Assembly: GCF_042767895.1 (NCBI RefSeq)
Contig: NC_091560.1
Span: forward strand, 32,228,296-32,292,295
Direction of reading: 5' to 3'
Length of the DNA: 64,000 bases
Source: Penaeus vannamei
Lineage: Eukaryota > Arthropoda > Malacostraca > Decapoda > Penaeidae
Shown here: in pieces, positions 62,613-64,000 of the stretch
Layout of the letters: every line of letters starts with the position of its first letter
Numbering within the stretch: position 1 is the stretch's first letter
The notes under the pieces: generated by a model
Database searches by the model: none
What the model was told of the DNA's origin: nothing
What the model saw: the letters and a program-made list of their open reading frames with translations, nothing else
Program-made: the position numbers and the translations under genes

Positions 62613-63626
62613 CTATTTAAGAAAAATGTATCCTTTGAAATATAAAAACATTTCATCTCCCTCGTTCTTCCATCTCTGTCTGTCTGTCTATGTCTCTTTG
62701 CCTCGCGTCCCTTTTATGATGCCTATATTTTAGTCTTTTCTCCTTTATACAAAGATGGAATAGTAAAATCCACAATGGAAATTAAATCGTGAATTGTTTC
62801 AAATCTACCATGAAAAACAAAACAAAACAAGAAGGACGAATTTCTTTCAATCTCTTTCTTTTCAGTCTCCCTCTTCATTATAAAAATAATTGTAATTGTC
62901 AAAAATTACTGTTCATATTATCACCATAATATTTACTGTAATTTACCATTGCCGTAATGATAATAATCATGATAATAATAATGTTACTGCTGTTGTCTCT
63001 GTAAAAATTCTCACTAATATGTATTCGTGTACGATTTACTAGCTCACTGGAAGTAGAATTGCTTCATAAACTTAGTCATAGGTCTTGTCGTAACCTACAA
63101 AAACTGTATTGAATTCAGTAGTTTTCACAATACACTGGTAAATAGTTTTGATATGATCCATGGCTGAATATTCAACTATGAACCCGGTTGCTTTAAGCTT
63201 GAACTCTAGATAAAATTACAATTACCATGTTTCGTGTATAAACAGCGAAATTAACTAAGCTATATTATCGAGGACAACTTTTGGGTGTGTACTGATTTAA
63301 CGTGTGAGATTTAAATAAATTTATGCTCATTATAAATCAATATCTTTCAATATACATTCCAATTTATTTTTCTATACAAATACACGGTATACTAAAATGC
63401 AACTTCCCGTTTGCACTTTACTAACTCGAGGAAAGCAAATGTATGGAGTGAGAAAGGCGTTTTTCCGAAGCATTCGTGAGTGGCAATTGAAATGATATAT
63501 TCTTTGACAAGTAGAGAAGAACCCCGTTCACAGTTTGACATTTTGTAGGCGATCGTGTATGGTAACAATTTCGCTGAAAATAAAATCTTAACGTTTGAAA
63601 ATAGTTTTAAAAGTGTATGTATGTTA

Positions 63627-63697
63627 GGCTCCGTCAGGATTTGAACCCGAGTCTACTGATTAAGAGGCAGTCATGCTATCCATTACACCACAGAAGC
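63627..63697 (-). tRNA. Chimeric tRNA-like locus, A'' 3' side and E 5' side, anticodon CTT
   Basis: The 3' end (GGAGCC) and downstream flank match family A'' (as at 3459), while the 5' strand GCTTCTG and upstream flank match family E (as at 21864). The crossover therefore lies inside the tRNA. Outer acceptor pairing is imperfect at 2-71. Boxes A and B are intact, loop CTCTTAA. Confidence 0.6.
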
Positions 63698-63919
63698 TTC
63701 TGTTAAAAGCCAGTAAAAACGAATTTCTATATAACTAAGTGAGCAGCGCCTACCTTTTTCTTATGATTATATATTTTTTTTGCTTTCTTATGCTATCACT
63801 GGTTCATTACAGGAGGGAGTACAATTATTAAGATAAATTTCATGCTCCACTTTTCAAAACACTTTACATCCAGTAATATTTTCTTTATTTTGTAAATTTA
63901 GTTTCACTGTCATTAAAGA

Positions 63920-64000
63920 AATATATATATATAATATATATATATAATATATATATATATAATATATATATATATAATATATATAAATATATATATAATA
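63920..64000. repeat. (AT)n microsatellite running off the window
   Basis: AT tract with TAATAT interruptions, in the E-unit spacer position, continuing past the window end. Confidence 0.9.

Larger units (their letters stand above)
49732..64000 (-). repeat. Array block 11, minus strand, with regular A-C' dimers
   Basis: Loci at 50419, 50937, 51588, 52530, 53752, 54698, 55968, 56894, 58166, 59115, 60397, 61317, 62549 and 63627. Family A genes recur every 2168-2221 bp between 52530 and 61317, alternating with C' copies about 1220-1280 bp to their right. The first A-C' pair is shortened to 651 bp by a spacer deletion at about 51330. Confidence 0.82.

Noticed and set aside
1..64000. A SINE cluster explanation.
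   Set aside because: No target site duplications or poly-A/poly-T tails bounding the tRNA bodies were seen, and both flanks are conserved for hundreds of bases with each copy.
1..64000. CRISPR array or bacterial mobile element.
   Set aside because: Repeat length, spacing and content do not fit, and there are no short direct repeats with unique spacers and no associated genes.

Overview
The window is non-coding, AT-rich eukaryotic DNA with one 500-base assembly gap (18501-19000). I find no convincing protein-coding gene. Long microsatellites, scaffold Ns, split-promoter (box A/box B) tRNA bodies without an encoded CCA and the lack of dense ORFs fit a nuclear genome, most likely of an animal. 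The species cannot be told from the sequence.

Almost every base belongs to a multicopy repeat whose unit is about 0.9-1.6 kb and normally carries one 71-nt tRNA-like gene. I place 55 tRNA-like loci: 44 full-length and 11 truncated or decayed, plus three short 3' remnants at rearrangement joints. The cloverleaf is 7-bp acceptor, 4-bp D, 5-bp anticodon, 4-nt variable region and 5-bp T arm. The body (TGGTGTARTGG box A, TTCAAAT T loop, mostly U73) most resembles eukaryotic tRNA-Gln. By position, anticodons are CTT (27 full-length, 1 truncated), CTG (9 full-length, 5 truncated), CCT (6) and ATT (2); the others are too damaged to read.

Family names used here: A (GTCTCCG acceptor, CTT), A' (GTCTTTG acceptor), A'' (3' end GGAGCC in most copies), B (CCT), C and C' (CTG, degenerate box A), D (CTT, G27-C43 pair), E (GCTTCTG 5' end, CTT) and F (decayed). 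In most A, A', A'', D and E copies a TATA-like box with an AATTCG motif lies about 25-37 nt upstream. Families in general have a T4 or longer run about 10-35 nt downstream, as expected for RNA polymerase III genes.

Layout: eleven blocks alternate in orientation, with tRNAs on - (1-3933), + (3934-9492), - (9493-17855), + (17856-18500), gap, - (19001-25045), + (25046-32993), - (32994-37702), + (37703-41035), - (41036-44198), + (44199-49731) and - (49732-64000). Several blocks are copies of each other. About 12237-18500 repeats as 19001-25754. About 895-11151 repeats as 41035-51330. About 1-6330 repeats as 33700-40018. Arms around 27850-30800 and 33000-35930 form an inverted repeat. From 50937 on, A and C' units alternate as a regular dimer of about 2.2 kb. 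The locus looks like a tRNA-derived tandem and inverted array that has been reshuffled by duplication, inversion and deletion. Whether any copy makes a charged tRNA is unknown.
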